From assembly GCA_016219445.1 (NCBI GenBank), contig JACRNA010000011.1, forward strand, positions 1 to 37,851: 37,851 nucleotides of DNA. The letters are read 5' to 3'. This document shows positions 14,354-23,408 of the stretch, piece by piece; the first letter of the stretch is position 1; each line of letters starts with the position of its first letter. The stretch comes from Candidatus Amesbacteria bacterium. GTDB lineage: Bacteria > Patescibacteriota > Microgenomatia > CAZETR01 > Amesbacteraceae. Below the pieces are notes generated by a model that saw only the letters and a program-made list of their open reading frames with translations, did no database searches and was not told the DNA's origin. The position numbers and the translations under genes are program-made.

Positions 14354-16756
14354 ATGAGATTTGCTCCAACCAGAATTTACCCGGTCGTTCCTCTTCGAGA
14401 CGGTGTCGTATTTCCTCATACCGAGCCCACATTGACATTTGGTAGACCTTTGAGTATTTCCGGAATAGAGTCTGCAATCCGGGCTGATAAATATTTGGTA
14501 TTGGTAAGCCAAAAGAACAAAACAGATATTCCAAATTTGACGGATCTGTATGAAGTGGGAACTCTTTGTGAAGTAGAGCAATTTGCTCCTATGGGACACG
14601 AATTGTTGGCTCGAGTCAAGGGTATCGCTAGAGTCAGGCTTGGTCCAATCAATCAGACTGGACCATTTTTGTCAGCCACAGTTACTGTAATAAACGAGAC
14701 ATATCAAGAATCAGATCAAAGTGTAGCCACAGGCAGGCAGATCCTAAATGAACTAAAGAACTTATTTGATATGGGGAGACCTGGTGATTTTCCAATATTT
14801 ATGAAACTTATGTCCGGCGTATCAGCAGCTGAGCTGACGGATCAAGTAGTTAATCTCCTGGATCTAAAAACTGAAGTCAAACAAAAATTGTTGGAGACAA
14901 TATCTGTCGAAAAGCGCCTTGATGAGACTCTGGACTTATTGAATCATGAAATAAAATTATTGGATCTCGAAAAAAATATAGTTTCCCAAGCCCAGGCAAA
15001 ATTTGACAAAAATTACAAAGAGCAGGTCTTGCGCGAAAGACAAAAGACAATTTCCAAAGAATTGGAAAAGCTCGGCTCTGAGACAGATGGAATGGGTGAC
15101 GACACGGCTACTTTGAAGAAAAAAATCAAAACTGCCAACATGCCAGACAACGTCCGCAAAATAGCCGAGAAAGAGCTGGCAAAGCTCTCACAGATGAGCT
15201 TTCATAATCCGGAATCGACATATATTAGAAACTATTTAGATTGGCTGTGTGATATGCCTTGGAATATGGCTTCAAAAAATCATGTAGCACTATCTCGGGC
15301 TGCGAGAATCTTAGACGAAGATCATTATGGCTTGGCTAAAGTCAAAGAACGAATTATGGAATATTTGGCTGTTATGAAGCTCCGAAATAATCAGAAATCT
15401 CTAGATAAAGATGGTATGACTGGGACGATACTTTGTTTTGCGGGTCCCCCTGGTGTTGGCAAGACTTCACTTGGAAAATCTATAGCACGTGCCTTAGGAC
15501 GGAAATTTGTGAGGATATCTCTTGGTGGAATTCGTGACGAAGCCGAAATCCGCGGCCACAGGCGGACATATGTTGGGGCTTTGCCGGGACGGATTATTCA
15601 AGGAATAAAGACAGCCGGAACCAATAATCCGGTTTTTATGCTAGACGAATTGGACAAACTAGCATCAGATTATAGAGGCGATCCATCTTCAGCCCTATTG
15701 GAAGCCCTAGACCCCGAGCAAAACAATGCTTTTTCAGATCATTATCTAGAAGTTCCATTTGATCTTTCCCAAGTTATATTTATTGCTACAGCCAACAATC
15801 TGGATACTATACCATCTGCCCTTAAAGATCGCTTGGAAGTCATATCGTTTTCCGGATATACCATCGATGAAAAGGTAAAAATTGCCAAAAATTATATTTG
15901 GTCCAAAAATCTCAAAAAAGCTGCCCTACCGCTGGACCTACAAATAGAAGATTCGGCACTCAAAGAAATTGCCACCCGGTATACCAGGGAAGCAGGAGTC
16001 CGCGATCTAGAACGTAATATTGCCAAGATTTGCAGAAAAATTGCCCGTAAGATTGCAGAGAAAAAGAAATTTTCCAGTGGGGACAAAATATTACAAAAGG
16101 ACATTTCCAAATACTTAGGTCCACAAAGAATGCCTGAAACTTTGGCCGAAACCAGGGATGAAATCGGTATGAGTACTGGTCTTGCCTGGACGGCTGCCGG
16201 TGGCGATATTTTGTTTATCGAGGTAGCCCATATGCCAGGCAAGGGTGAATTACAGCTGACGGGTCAACTGGGTGATGTCATGAAAGAGTCTGCCAAAGCA
16301 GCCTTCTCATATATCCGAAGCCGGTGGGATACCTTACAACTAAAAGAAAACTTTTACAAAGAGCTGGATATTCATATTCATGTCCCCGAGGGGGCAGTCC
16401 CCAAAGACGGACCATCGGCAGGTATTGCTATTGCGACGGCTGTCATATCATCACTAACTGACTTACCTGTCCGCCGTGAAGTGGCAATGACGGGTGAGAT
16501 TACCTTGCGGGGAAGAGTGCTGGAAATAGGTGGAGTCAAAGAAAAAGTTATCGCTGCACACAGAGCTGGAATAACGACAGTTATATTGCCAAAAGAAAAC
16601 GAGAAAGATTTAGTAGATTTGCCAGACAATGTCAAAAAAGAATTGAAGTTTCATTTTGTCAGTCACCTTGATCAAGTCTTGAAGATCGCTCTCAAACTCA
16701 TACCTTCTGCTAAAATGGAGCGAGTACACGCATTGGCTCCATCGTCTAGCGGCTAG
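14354..16756 (+). CDS. lon: ATP-dependent protease Lon
   Basis: An 800-residue Lon protease that degrades misfolded and regulatory proteins in the cytoplasm. In order: an N-terminal LON substrate-binding domain ([12 protein letters not shown] from about residue 11), coiled coil (about 190-250), AAA+ module with Walker [10 protein letters not shown] near 365-373 and Walker B FMLDELDK near 428-435, and the peptidase domain with the Ser688/Lys731 dyad spaced 43 residues apart as in E. coli Lon. All catalytic parts look intact and the length is normal. The last 22 nt, including the TAG stop, lie inside the tRNA-Glu gene; the C-terminal APSSSG is thus encoded by tRNA sequence. Confidence 0.97.
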   Translation: MRFAPTRIYPVVPLRDGVVFPHTEPTLTFGRPLSISGIESAIRADKYLVLVSQKNKTDIPNLTDLYEVGTLCEVEQFAPMGHELLARVKGIARVRLGPINQTGPFLSATVTVINETYQESDQSVATGRQILNELKNLFDMGRPGDFPIFMKLMSGVSAAELTDQVVNLLDLKTEVKQKLLETISVEKRLDETLDLLNHEIKLLDLEKNIVSQAQAKFDKNYKEQVLRERQKTISKELEKLGSETDGMGDDTATLKKKIKTANMPDNVRKIAEKELAKLSQMSFHNPESTYIRNYLDWLCDMPWNMASKNHVALSRAARILDEDHYGLAKVKERIMEYLAVMKLRNNQKSLDKDGMTGTILCFAGPPGVGKTSLGKSIARALGRKFVRISLGGIRDEAEIRGHRRTYVGALPGRIIQGIKTAGTNNPVFMLDELDKLASDYRGDPSSALLEALDPEQNNAFSDHYLEVPFDLSQVIFIATANNLDTIPSALKDRLEVISFSGYTIDEKVKIAKNYIWSKNLKKAALPLDLQIEDSALKEIATRYTREAGVRDLERNIAKICRKIARKIAEKKKFSSGDKILQKDISKYLGPQRMPETLAETRDEIGMSTGLAWTAAGGDILFIEVAHMPGKGELQLTGQLGDVMKESAKAAFSYIRSRWDTLQLKENFYKELDIHIHVPEGAVPKDGPSAGIAIATAVISSLTDLPVRREVAMTGEITLRGRVLEIGGVKEKVIAAHRAGITTVILPKENEKDLVDLPDNVKKELKFHFVSHLDQVLKIALKLIPSAKMERVHALAPSSSG

Positions 16757-16806
16757 GACGGCAGATTCTCAATCTGTAAACCAGGGTCCGATTCCCTGTG
16801 GAGTCA
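16735..16806 (+). tRNA. tRNA-Glu (CUC), overlapping the end of lon
   Basis: A 72-nt cloverleaf: acceptor GGCTCCA/TGGAGTC, D stem GTCT/GGAC, anticodon stem GCAGA/TCTGT with loop TTCTCAA (anticodon CUC), T stem CAGGG/CCCTG, discriminator A. CCA is not encoded. The T loop is TCCGATT with C at position 55, as in tRNA-Gln. TGCTAAAAT with -10 at 16711-16716, inside lon, gives a promoter 18 nt upstream of the mature end. The first 22 nt are also lon codons. Confidence 0.94.
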
Positions 16807-16816
16807 CAACGAAACA

Positions 16817-16882
16817 TTGACAAGACCAATAAAAAGCGGTAGGATACACAGACGCACTTCGGGCGGTTATTTTTTTGCACGA
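16817..16882 (+). promoter_or_regulatory. greA promoter and hairpin/T-run leader
   Basis: TTGACA (16817-16822), 17-nt spacer, TAGGAT (16840-16845) predict a start near 16852. A small hairpin with arms CGC/GCG around ACTTCGG (16853-16865) is followed by GTTA and seven T residues (16870-16876), six nt before the greA ATG. There is no -10 box near the ATG, so this leader must be transcribed to express greA. It may be an attenuator or a terminator of the tRNA transcript that greA reads through. Confidence 0.6.
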
Positions 16883-17341
16883 ATGAATAGTCAATTTCTT
16901 CTTACAAAACAAGGGTTAGACAGGCTCAAATTAGAGCTTGAGGCTTTGACGTCGGTCAAGCGCCCCCAGCTGGTCGAACGGTTGTCACTAGCTCGCAGTA
17001 TGGGTGATTTGTCTGAAAATAGTGATTATCAGGATGCCAAGGAATCTCTGTCGTTTATCGAGGGTCAAATAGCCGAATTAGAGGACTTACTCGTCAATGC
17101 GAGTGTTTCAAAGCCAACTAATAATACAGAAGTTTCATTTGGGCATGCTGTTAAAGTCAAAGTCGGAAAAACAGAGGCTGTCTTTGAGATAGTCGGCGAA
17201 TGGGAAGCCAATCCATCACAAAAGAAAATATCTCACACCTCACCTCTTGGAAAAGCACTGTTGGGTAAAAAGATAGGTGAACAGGTGGATGTGGCGGCTC
17301 CTGCTGGCAAGATAGTATACACAGTGCTGTCCATAAGCTAA
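16883..17341 (+). CDS. greA: Transcription elongation factor GreA
   Basis: A 152-residue protein that rescues backtracked RNA polymerase by stimulating transcript cleavage. The N-terminal coiled coil (about 1-75) carries the tip acidic residues D42 and E45 in MGDLSENSDYQDAKE, and the C-terminal FKBP-like domain ends with HTSPLGKALLGKKIGEQV, the family's signature. The ATG at 16883 gives the normal GreA N-terminus; a longer frame would run into the promoter and tRNA. It sits just upstream of lysS, whose -10 box begins in the greA stop codon. Confidence 0.95.
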   Translation: MNSQFLLTKQGLDRLKLELEALTSVKRPQLVERLSLARSMGDLSENSDYQDAKESLSFIEGQIAELEDLLVNASVSKPTNNTEVSFGHAVKVKVGKTEAVFEIVGEWEANPSQKKISHTSPLGKALLGKKIGEQVDVAAPAGKIVYTVLSIS

Positions 17342-17350
17342 AATCAGATT

Positions 17351-18802
17351 ATGGCAACTCGTTTAGACGAAATAAGAAAATTACGTCTAGCTAAACTAGA
17401 TAAACTCAAGGCTCTGGATATTAATCCGTTCCCAACCGGATTTTCTCTTGCAAAAATAAATATATCCCAGGTATTAAATTCATTAGGAAAAGAAGTTTCT
17501 GTCGCAGGTAGAATATGGAAATTACGTGAGCATGGGAATGTGATCTTTATGGACTTGAGAGATGAATCAGGGCAAATCCAGCTTCTCTTTCAGAAGAAAA
17601 TATTAGCCGATAAGTTCAAAATATTAAAGCTACTAGATATAGGTGATTTTCTGGGAGTAAAAGGTAATGTAGTCAAAACTCAAGCGGGTGAAATTACTAT
17701 TGACATGAATTATTTTGAAATCTTGGGTAAATCACTTCGTCCCATGCCAGATGATTGGAGTGGATTAAAAGACACAGAAGAGCGATACAGAAAAAGATAT
17801 TTAGATTTATTATTGGATCCTGGAATAAAAAACAAATTTAACATCAGGTCTACAATTCTTCGTGAAACACGAAACTATCTTAATACTCAGGGTTTTGTAG
17901 AGGTAGAAACACCAATATTTCATCCACTTTATGGTGGCGCAAATGCCAAACCGTTTACTTCTCACATGAACGCATTGGATACCGATTTTTATTTGCGGAT
18001 TGCGTTTGAATTATATCTAAAGAGATTGGTAGTGGGTGGTTACGAGAAAGTGTATGAAATAGGACGTGATTTTCGAAACGAGGGAATAGACCATTCCCAT
18101 AGTCCAGAATTTACGATGATGGAATGGTACGAATCATATACCGATTACCACGGAGTAATGGATAGAACCGAAGGACTTATCAAACACCTGGCACAAAAAA
18201 TATACGGTAAGGCTCAGATGCAAGTGGACGAACACAAAATTGACATTAGTAAAAAATGGTCTAGAGTTTGTATGACAGATTTATTAATTAAGAGATTGAA
18301 ATTAGATGTTGAGAAGTTGTCTTTAGATGACTTAATTAAGTATGCCATAGAAAATAAGATAGAAGTGGTAAAAGGTGTTTCAAGAGGACAATTAATTTTT
18401 GATATCTTTGACAAGAAAATATCAAAGACTCTTATTGAACCAGTTTTTGTAATAGACTATCCCCAAGAAGTCAGTCCATTGTCCAAGCCACACAGATCAA
18501 AACCCGGTTGGGTAGAACGATTTGAAGGCTATATTGGAGGCCGCGAAATTTGTGATGGCTGGTCAGAGTTGACCGACCCCCTAGTTCAGCGAGAGCGTTT
18601 TGAGATGGACACCAAGGCTGCCAGAAGTGACAAGGATGAAGCCCAACAGGTGGATGAAGATTTCTTGGAAGCTATGGAATATGGTATGCCCCCCATGGGT
18701 GGAATAGGTATCGGTATGGATCGCCTGACAATGTTTTTTACAAACACTTGGTCAATTAAAGAAGTCATTTTATTTCCAACTCTTAGACCAGAAAATAAGT
18801 GA
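17351..18802 (+). CDS. lysS: Lysyl-tRNA synthetase, class II
   Basis: A 483-residue class II synthetase. The N-terminal OB domain includes SVAGRIWKLREHGNVIFMDLRD (about 50-72). Motif 2 reads RDFRNEGIDHSHSPEFTMMEWY and motif 3 GIGIGMDRLTMFF, followed by the usual IKEVILFPTLRP tail. The length is normal. TAAAAT at 17339-17344 begins with the greA TAA stop and lies six nt before the ATG, so lysS can be read both from its own promoter and from greA. It shares a GTGA overlap with the next gene. Confidence 0.96.
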   Translation: MATRLDEIRKLRLAKLDKLKALDINPFPTGFSLAKINISQVLNSLGKEVSVAGRIWKLREHGNVIFMDLRDESGQIQLLFQKKILADKFKILKLLDIGDFLGVKGNVVKTQAGEITIDMNYFEILGKSLRPMPDDWSGLKDTEERYRKRYLDLLLDPGIKNKFNIRSTILRETRNYLNTQGFVEVETPIFHPLYGGANAKPFTSHMNALDTDFYLRIAFELYLKRLVVGGYEKVYEIGRDFRNEGIDHSHSPEFTMMEWYESYTDYHGVMDRTEGLIKHLAQKIYGKAQMQVDEHKIDISKKWSRVCMTDLLIKRLKLDVEKLSLDDLIKYAIENKIEVVKGVSRGQLIFDIFDKKISKTLIEPVFVIDYPQEVSPLSKPHRSKPGWVERFEGYIGGREICDGWSELTDPLVQRERFEMDTKAARSDKDEAQQVDEDFLEAMEYGMPPMGGIGIGMDRLTMFFTNTWSIKEVILFPTLRPENK

Positions 18803-19350
18803 ATACTCAACCTTATAAAAGACTCCTGACATATTGGTATTCATTGATAATTTATGATCTGGAGGTAGAGTTTACCAAAAAATATATTCAAAGTTGGAAA
18901 TTACATGAACAAATGGATGGAGCGGCCAGATCGGGAAAACAAAATATTGTCGAAGGCTCTGATATATTAAAGACTAGTGTAAAAACCGGAATAAAGCTCA
19001 CAAATGTAGCCAAGGCGTCGATAGAAGAACTGATTGGCGATATCGAAGATTTCATAAGACAAAGAAAATTAAAAATGTGGGATAAAAATGACCCACGTGT
19101 CCTAGAGATTAGGAGTAAGTATTCAAAAATTGTAAGTAACTTAAGTAACTTAGGAAGCATAGGAGACGAAAAATGGGAGCTACCTGATGATCCGGAGGAA
19201 ACTGCAAATTTACTTCTGACCCTCTGTCACATTGCAACCTATCTCTTAAACAAACAAGTAGACGCACTCGAGCATAAACTTATAACAGAAGGTGGATATA
19301 CAGAAAAGTTATATAATTTACGCCAAGACTTCCGTAAGTCTCTTAAGTAA
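18799..19350 (+). CDS. Four-helix-bundle protein (23S rRNA intervening-sequence-protein family)
   Basis: A 183-residue helical protein starting with GTG in a GTGA overlap with lysS. The segment MDGAARSGKQNIVEGSD matches the conserved 'A-x-R-S-x-x-x-N-I-x-E-G' of the four-helix-bundle family that includes 23S rRNA IVS-encoded proteins; the longer C-terminus fits the 'suffix-domain' subtype. The basic surface suggests nucleic-acid binding, but function is unproven. It is not inside an rRNA gene here. Confidence 0.82.
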   Translation: MNTQPYKRLLTYWYSLIIYDLEVEFTKKYIQSWKLHEQMDGAARSGKQNIVEGSDILKTSVKTGIKLTNVAKASIEELIGDIEDFIRQRKLKMWDKNDPRVLEIRSKYSKIVSNLSNLGSIGDEKWELPDDPEETANLLLTLCHIATYLLNKQVDALEHKLITEGGYTEKLYNLRQDFRKSLK

Positions 19351-19362
19351 CCTAAGAATCTT

Positions 19363-19617
19363 ATGAAACTTGACAAATCCCAAGCACTTGCTCTCCTCAA
19401 TGACCATATTCAAAATGAGAATTTGAGGAGACATTGCTTGAGTGTTGGGATTGTCATGAAATCTTTGGCGCAAAAATTAGGTAGAAATCCAGAAACTTGG
19501 GAAATTCTTGGGATTATTCACGACTCAGATTGGGAAGAAACCAAAGATACTCCCGACCAGCACACCATAGTCACACTTTCTGCCATGCAGGGTATTGCAT
19601 CAGACATTAGCTTGTAA
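19363..19617 (+). pseudogene. N-terminal half of an HD-domain hydrolase
   Basis: An 84-residue frame, 12 nt after the four-helix-bundle gene. NDHIQNENLRRHCLSVGIVM and GIIHDSDWEETKD give the first His and the HD pair (H53-D54) of a family of HD hydrolases that are usually about 180 residues. The frame stops at GIASDISL, so the helices carrying the last metal ligand are absent; no continuation is found in the other frames before serS. It is either a truncated remnant or, less likely, a minimal protein. Its last codons hold the -35 box and spacer of the serS-leader promoter. Confidence 0.65.
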
Positions 19618-19728
19618 TATAATACTCTTCAAGCGTTGATGTAGCATCCAACTACGGAGCTTAAGGGAAACTAAATTGAGCAACCACTTCAGCTGGCAAC
19701 TCCTTCGGGGCGGAAGTATAATAAAAAT
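19595..19728 (+). promoter_or_regulatory. serS promoter and folded leader RNA
   Basis: TTGCAT (19595-19600), exactly 17 nt, then TATAAT (19618-19623) predict a transcript from about 19630, some 98 nt before the serS ATG. The leader can fold into three hairpins: GTTGATG/CATCCAAC with a bulged C (19635-19652), GCTTAA/TTGAGC (19659-19681) and ACTTC/GAAGT (19686-19717). GTTG near 19635 could alternatively pair with CAAC at 19681-19684. A second -10 box, TATAAT at 19717-19722, lies six nt before the ATG and would make a leaderless serS mRNA. A TTG-started 18-codon frame with three serine codons overlaps the ATG. I recognise no known riboswitch. Confidence 0.5.
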
Positions 19729-20967
19729 ATGATTGATATTAAACTTATTCGTGAACAACCAGATCTGGTTCGTCAAGGAACAGCGGATAAGGGCTATAAT
19801 GTCAAAATCGTGGATCTGGCTGTTGAATTGGACAAAAAACACCGGGGGCTGATGACTCAAATAGAAAACCTAAGAGCTAAACGTAACCAACTGAACAAAG
19901 ATCAAATGGAGGAAGGAAAACAAATAAAGATTCAACTCAAAGAATTGGAACCGCAATTAGATGAAGTTGGTAAAAATTTGTTTGAAGTCCTTAATCAGAT
20001 TCCCAATCCGCCGTTGTCATTATCTCCCAAAGGAAAAAATGAAAAGGACAATGTTGAAGTGCGTAAGTGGGGTACCCCCCGCAAATTTGATTTCGTAGCC
20101 AAAGACCATTTAGAATTAGGTCAAAATTTGGGGATTCTAGATTTTGTATCTGGTGCTAAAGTTTCAGGTTCCCAATTTTATTTTTGGTACGGAGACGGAG
20201 CTTTGCTCGAATTAGCCCTCACACGCTTTGCATTTGATTTATTGAGTAAAGAAGGTTTTTTACCAGTTATCACACCTGATTTGGCCAAAGCTCGATATTA
20301 CATTGGCACAGGTTATATGCCCAAGGGCAAAGAAGCTCAAACTTACAAAATCGAAGATGAAGATTTGGGGTTGATCGCTACAGCCGAAGTAACATTGGCC
20401 GGAAAGCATGCTGATGAAGTTATCCCTGAAGATAATTTACCAATTAAATATATCGGTTATTCGCATTGCTTCCGACAGGAGCAAGGGGCTTATGGAAAAT
20501 ATTCCAAAGGTTTATATCGTGTTCACCAGTTTACCAAAGCAGAAATGTTTATCTATTGTATACCAGAAGAATCAGACAAATTTCATCAGCATATTTTAGC
20601 CATGGAAGAAAAAATATATCAATTGTTAGGTTTATCCTACCGAGTATTAGAAATGTGCACTGGAGATCTTGGGTCAATGGCAGTTCGTAAGTTTGATGTG
20701 GAGGCTTGGATGCCCACAAGGGGCGGCTATGGCGAAGTTACTTCAACCTCCAATTGTACTGATTATCAGGCTAGGAATCTTAACATTCGTTTCAAGCGGA
20801 AAACTGGAGAAGTTGATTTTATCCATATGCTCAATGGAACAGCCATTGCCACTTCTCGTACGCCTTTGGCAATTCTTGAAAATTATCAAAACGCTGATGG
20901 GTCGGTGACAATCCCCGAAGTCTTGCGTTCCTATATGGGTAAGGACAAAATAGAGCGAAAGAAGTAA
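19729..20967 (+). CDS. serS: Seryl-tRNA synthetase
   Basis: A 412-residue class II enzyme. The N-terminal tRNA-binding coiled-coil arm (about 25-105) is followed by the catalytic core with motif 2 as FRQEQGAYGKYSKGLYRVHQF and motif 3 containing NGTAIATSRTPLAILENYQ. Both are close to consensus and the length is normal. The start is fixed by MIDIKLIREQPDLV, the standard SerRS N-terminus. It may be expressed from two promoters (see the leader). The ABC exporter's -10 box begins in its TAA stop. Confidence 0.96.
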   Translation: MIDIKLIREQPDLVRQGTADKGYNVKIVDLAVELDKKHRGLMTQIENLRAKRNQLNKDQMEEGKQIKIQLKELEPQLDEVGKNLFEVLNQIPNPPLSLSPKGKNEKDNVEVRKWGTPRKFDFVAKDHLELGQNLGILDFVSGAKVSGSQFYFWYGDGALLELALTRFAFDLLSKEGFLPVITPDLAKARYYIGTGYMPKGKEAQTYKIEDEDLGLIATAEVTLAGKHADEVIPEDNLPIKYIGYSHCFRQEQGAYGKYSKGLYRVHQFTKAEMFIYCIPEESDKFHQHILAMEEKIYQLLGLSYRVLEMCTGDLGSMAVRKFDVEAWMPTRGGYGEVTSTSNCTDYQARNLNIRFKRKTGEVDFIHMLNGTAIATSRTPLAILENYQNADGSVTIPEVLRSYMGKDKIERKK

Positions 20968-20976
20968 AATATAGTG

Positions 20977-22794
20977 ATGGCATTTAAAAGACCCAGCTTT
21001 TCGGCTTTGGGACAAATCTTGTCGATAAACTCCTTTGTGGGTGGATTAATGTGGAAAATCAACAAGGGAATGTTTTTGGGTGTGGTGATTTTGAATATTC
21101 TTTTCAGCGCTACAATAATCCCCAGTTTATATCTCGACAAAAGATTTTTTGATGTTTTGGTCTCTAATATTACCAATCCTTCACCCCAAAAATCATTTCA
21201 AATTATTGTCTGGTTAGTTTTAGGAAGAATGGGTTTACAGTTGATCAAAACCTTGTTTAGAAGAATATCGGGATACTGGAGCAGGGTATTGATTATGAGA
21301 ACAGGAAGTGAAGTGGAGATCATGATTGCTTCAAAATATGCTTCAATTTCAGTGCCGGATCTGGAAAATCCGGATTTTAAAGACCGGTATATGAGAATTG
21401 AAAGAGAAACGGGTGGAAGAATCCGCCGGGTGGCCGATCAGGTTTTGCAGCTTTCGACCTATTTATCTGGTGTAGTGTCCTCACTTTCTATCTTTGCTAT
21501 TGGTCAGCCAATAGTCATAATTCTTTCTCTGTTATCGCTGATCCCCAGTTTGATAGTCGAGAGAATATTTATCAAAAAAGATTTTGAATTGGAGGATAAA
21601 GTTTCGATATTTCACAGGTTTAGGGGAATGTATAGTTATTTCTTGGGTAGGACTAGATCCTATATGGATTTAAGACTTTTAGGGATGAAAGATTATTTGA
21701 AGAGTAAGATTCATGATGCCTGGGAAAAGATAATCGTTCTCCGGAGCGATTTGATGAAACAAGGCCGGATTTGGGGTTATTTAGCAGGAACCGTAGATGA
21801 TATAGTTTCATATGCTTTTGACGGATATTTTGCTTTTATGGTAATAATTGGTAAATCTACGGTTGGTTCAGCCCAAGCCTATATTAGAGCAATTTCAAAT
21901 TTTAAACAAAATGTGACTAATTTAACGACGACGAGCCTTGAACTATACGAAAACTACTTATATTTATCGGATGTGATGTGGTTACTTGACATGGGGGAGC
22001 CTTATGGTATAGACAGAGGAACCGATTTCAGTGGAAAAATAAGTAAAAAGATAGAATTTAAAGATGTTTGGTTTAAATATCCCCATACCGAAAATTGGAT
22101 TCTCAAGGGGGTAAGTTTTTCGGTTTTGGCTCATGATAATCTCGCCATTGTGGGGAAAAATGGCGCCGGAAAGACTACTTTAGTAAAGCTCCTGTGTGGT
22201 TTTTACAAGCCTGACAAAGGAAGTGTAACCGTAGACGGACAAGAGGTTTTTGATCTGAAAAAACCAGAATATTGGAAATCTCTGTCAGTCTTATTTCAAG
22301 ATTTTGAGGGATACAATGTGACAGTCAGTGAAAGTATTGCCGCCGGTGATATCTCCAAAAATAATGACAGTAAAAGAATAAAAGAATACGCAAAAAAAGT
22401 TGGGATGAACGAATGGATAACGAGCTTACCCCTCGGCTATGAAAATCCCCTGTCTCGGGACTTTCCCAAAGGTGTGGCAGCCTCGACTGGTCAATGGCAG
22501 CGGATAGCGATTGCCAGAGCTTTGTTTAGAAATCCCCAAATGCTGATTTTAGACGAACCGACCAGCAATGTCGATCCCGAAGCTGAAGAAGAAATTTTTG
22601 ACAATATTCTAAAAATTGGAAAAAATAAAACCATATTTTTTATCTCCCATAGATTCAGCACCGTTCGGCGCGCTGATCAGATTATTGTAATGGATGACGG
22701 TCGCGTGATTGAACACGGGACACACGAAGCCCTCATAAAAGAAGCTGGTAAATATTCGCATATGTTTAATTTGCAGGCCAAGAGCTATCAATGA
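20977..22794 (+). CDS. ABC exporter half-transporter (fused membrane and ATPase domains)
   Basis: A 605-residue type IV ABC exporter. The N-terminal membrane domain has six helices (about residues 25-330). The ATPase domain shows Walker A GKNGAGKTTL near 392-401, signature STGQWQ near 503, Walker B MLILDEPTS near 522-530 and the H-loop ISHRFST near 558. The signature STGQ departs from LSGGQ but belongs to a normal ASTGQWQRIAIARAL helix. It should work as a homodimer or with an unlinked partner; the substrate cannot be told. The ATG at 20977 is chosen over the adjacent GTG because TAAAAT (20965-20970), formed partly by the serS stop codon, lies six nt upstream. It overlaps the next gene by ATGA. 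Confidence 0.92.
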   Translation: MAFKRPSFSALGQILSINSFVGGLMWKINKGMFLGVVILNILFSATIIPSLYLDKRFFDVLVSNITNPSPQKSFQIIVWLVLGRMGLQLIKTLFRRISGYWSRVLIMRTGSEVEIMIASKYASISVPDLENPDFKDRYMRIERETGGRIRRVADQVLQLSTYLSGVVSSLSIFAIGQPIVIILSLLSLIPSLIVERIFIKKDFELEDKVSIFHRFRGMYSYFLGRTRSYMDLRLLGMKDYLKSKIHDAWEKIIVLRSDLMKQGRIWGYLAGTVDDIVSYAFDGYFAFMVIIGKSTVGSAQAYIRAISNFKQNVTNLTTTSLELYENYLYLSDVMWLLDMGEPYGIDRGTDFSGKISKKIEFKDVWFKYPHTENWILKGVSFSVLAHDNLAIVGKNGAGKTTLVKLLCGFYKPDKGSVTVDGQEVFDLKKPEYWKSLSVLFQDFEGYNVTVSESIAAGDISKNNDSKRIKEYAKKVGMNEWITSLPLGYENPLSRDFPKGVAASTGQWQRIAIARALFRNPQMLILDEPTSNVDPEAEEEIFDNILKIGKNKTIFFISHRFSTVRRADQIIVMDDGRVIEHGTHEALIKEAGKYSHMFNLQAKSYQ

Positions 22795-23387
22795 TTGTCG
22801 AAGAATTTAAGTCCAAGTATTCTGGCAAGTTGACGGTTAAAAAGATTTGGGATTGGGGATGGCAGTACTATGTTACCACTGGAGTGTTATCACAGAGTGG
22901 GGGGATTATAAATGACCTGTGGAAACCGATAATATTTAATATTCAATGTCTAATGTCTAATGTTTTGATTTTAGGATTAGCTACAGGAACGGCGGCGAGA
23001 ATAATAAATAAAAAATTTAAAAATGTGAGGATAACAGGGGTGGAAATTGATCCGGTGATGATCAAGATTGGCAAGAAATATTTTGATTTGGACAAAATTC
23101 CAAATTTGAAAATAATAAATATCGATGCAAGTAAGTATTGTCCAAAAGAAATTTATGAACTGATACTGGTTGATTTATACGTGGGAGATAAGTGTCCGAA
23201 ATTTGTTTATACAAAAAGTTTTTTGGAGAAAGTTCGTCGATTGGGGAAAATAGCAATCTTCAACCATCTTTTTTATGATGCCCAAAAGAAAGAAGACGCA
23301 GAAAAATTGATAAAGAAATTGGGAAAATATTACAAAAACATTAAATTACAACGGGTCTTAACCAATGTGATGATTATTTGTGAGTAA
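22791..23387 (+). CDS. Spermidine-synthase-like SAM-fold protein
   Basis: A 198-residue Rossmann-fold protein. LILGLATGTAARIINKKF is motif I of the class I methyltransferase fold, ITGVEIDPVMIKIGKKYFDL is the acidic-loop region, and INIDASKY with ELILVDLYVGD continues the nucleotide-binding half as in spermidine synthase (SpeE). It lacks the N-terminal tetramerisation domain and clear polyamine-binding acids, so an aminopropyltransferase activity is uncertain. It is translationally coupled to the ABC exporter by ATGA and may modify or supply what that exporter moves, which is inference from context only. Confidence 0.75.
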   Translation: MIVEEFKSKYSGKLTVKKIWDWGWQYYVTTGVLSQSGGIINDLWKPIIFNIQCLMSNVLILGLATGTAARIINKKFKNVRITGVEIDPVMIKIGKKYFDLDKIPNLKIINIDASKYCPKEIYELILVDLYVGDKCPKFVYTKSFLEKVRRLGKIAIFNHLFYDAQKKEDAEKLIKKLGKYYKNIKLQRVLTNVMIICE

Positions 23388-23392
23388 ACGGC

Positions 23393-23398
23393 TATAAT
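23393..23398 (+). promoter_or_regulatory. -10 box of secA
   Basis: A perfect TATAAT ten nt before the secA ATG at 23409, within the 21-nt gap after the SAM-fold gene. No consensus -35 is visible. A start near the ATG is predicted. Confidence 0.55.
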
Positions 23399-23408
23399 TA
23401 ATCTTCGT

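Noticed and set aside
19631-19728. T-box riboswitch before serS
   Set aside because: No T-box bulge (UGGN followed by the acceptor-pairing context), no AG-bulge stem I and no terminator T-run are visible.
20408-20908. Overlapping alternative frames inside serS
   Set aside because: They fall entirely within a well-conserved synthetase gene and resemble no protein.
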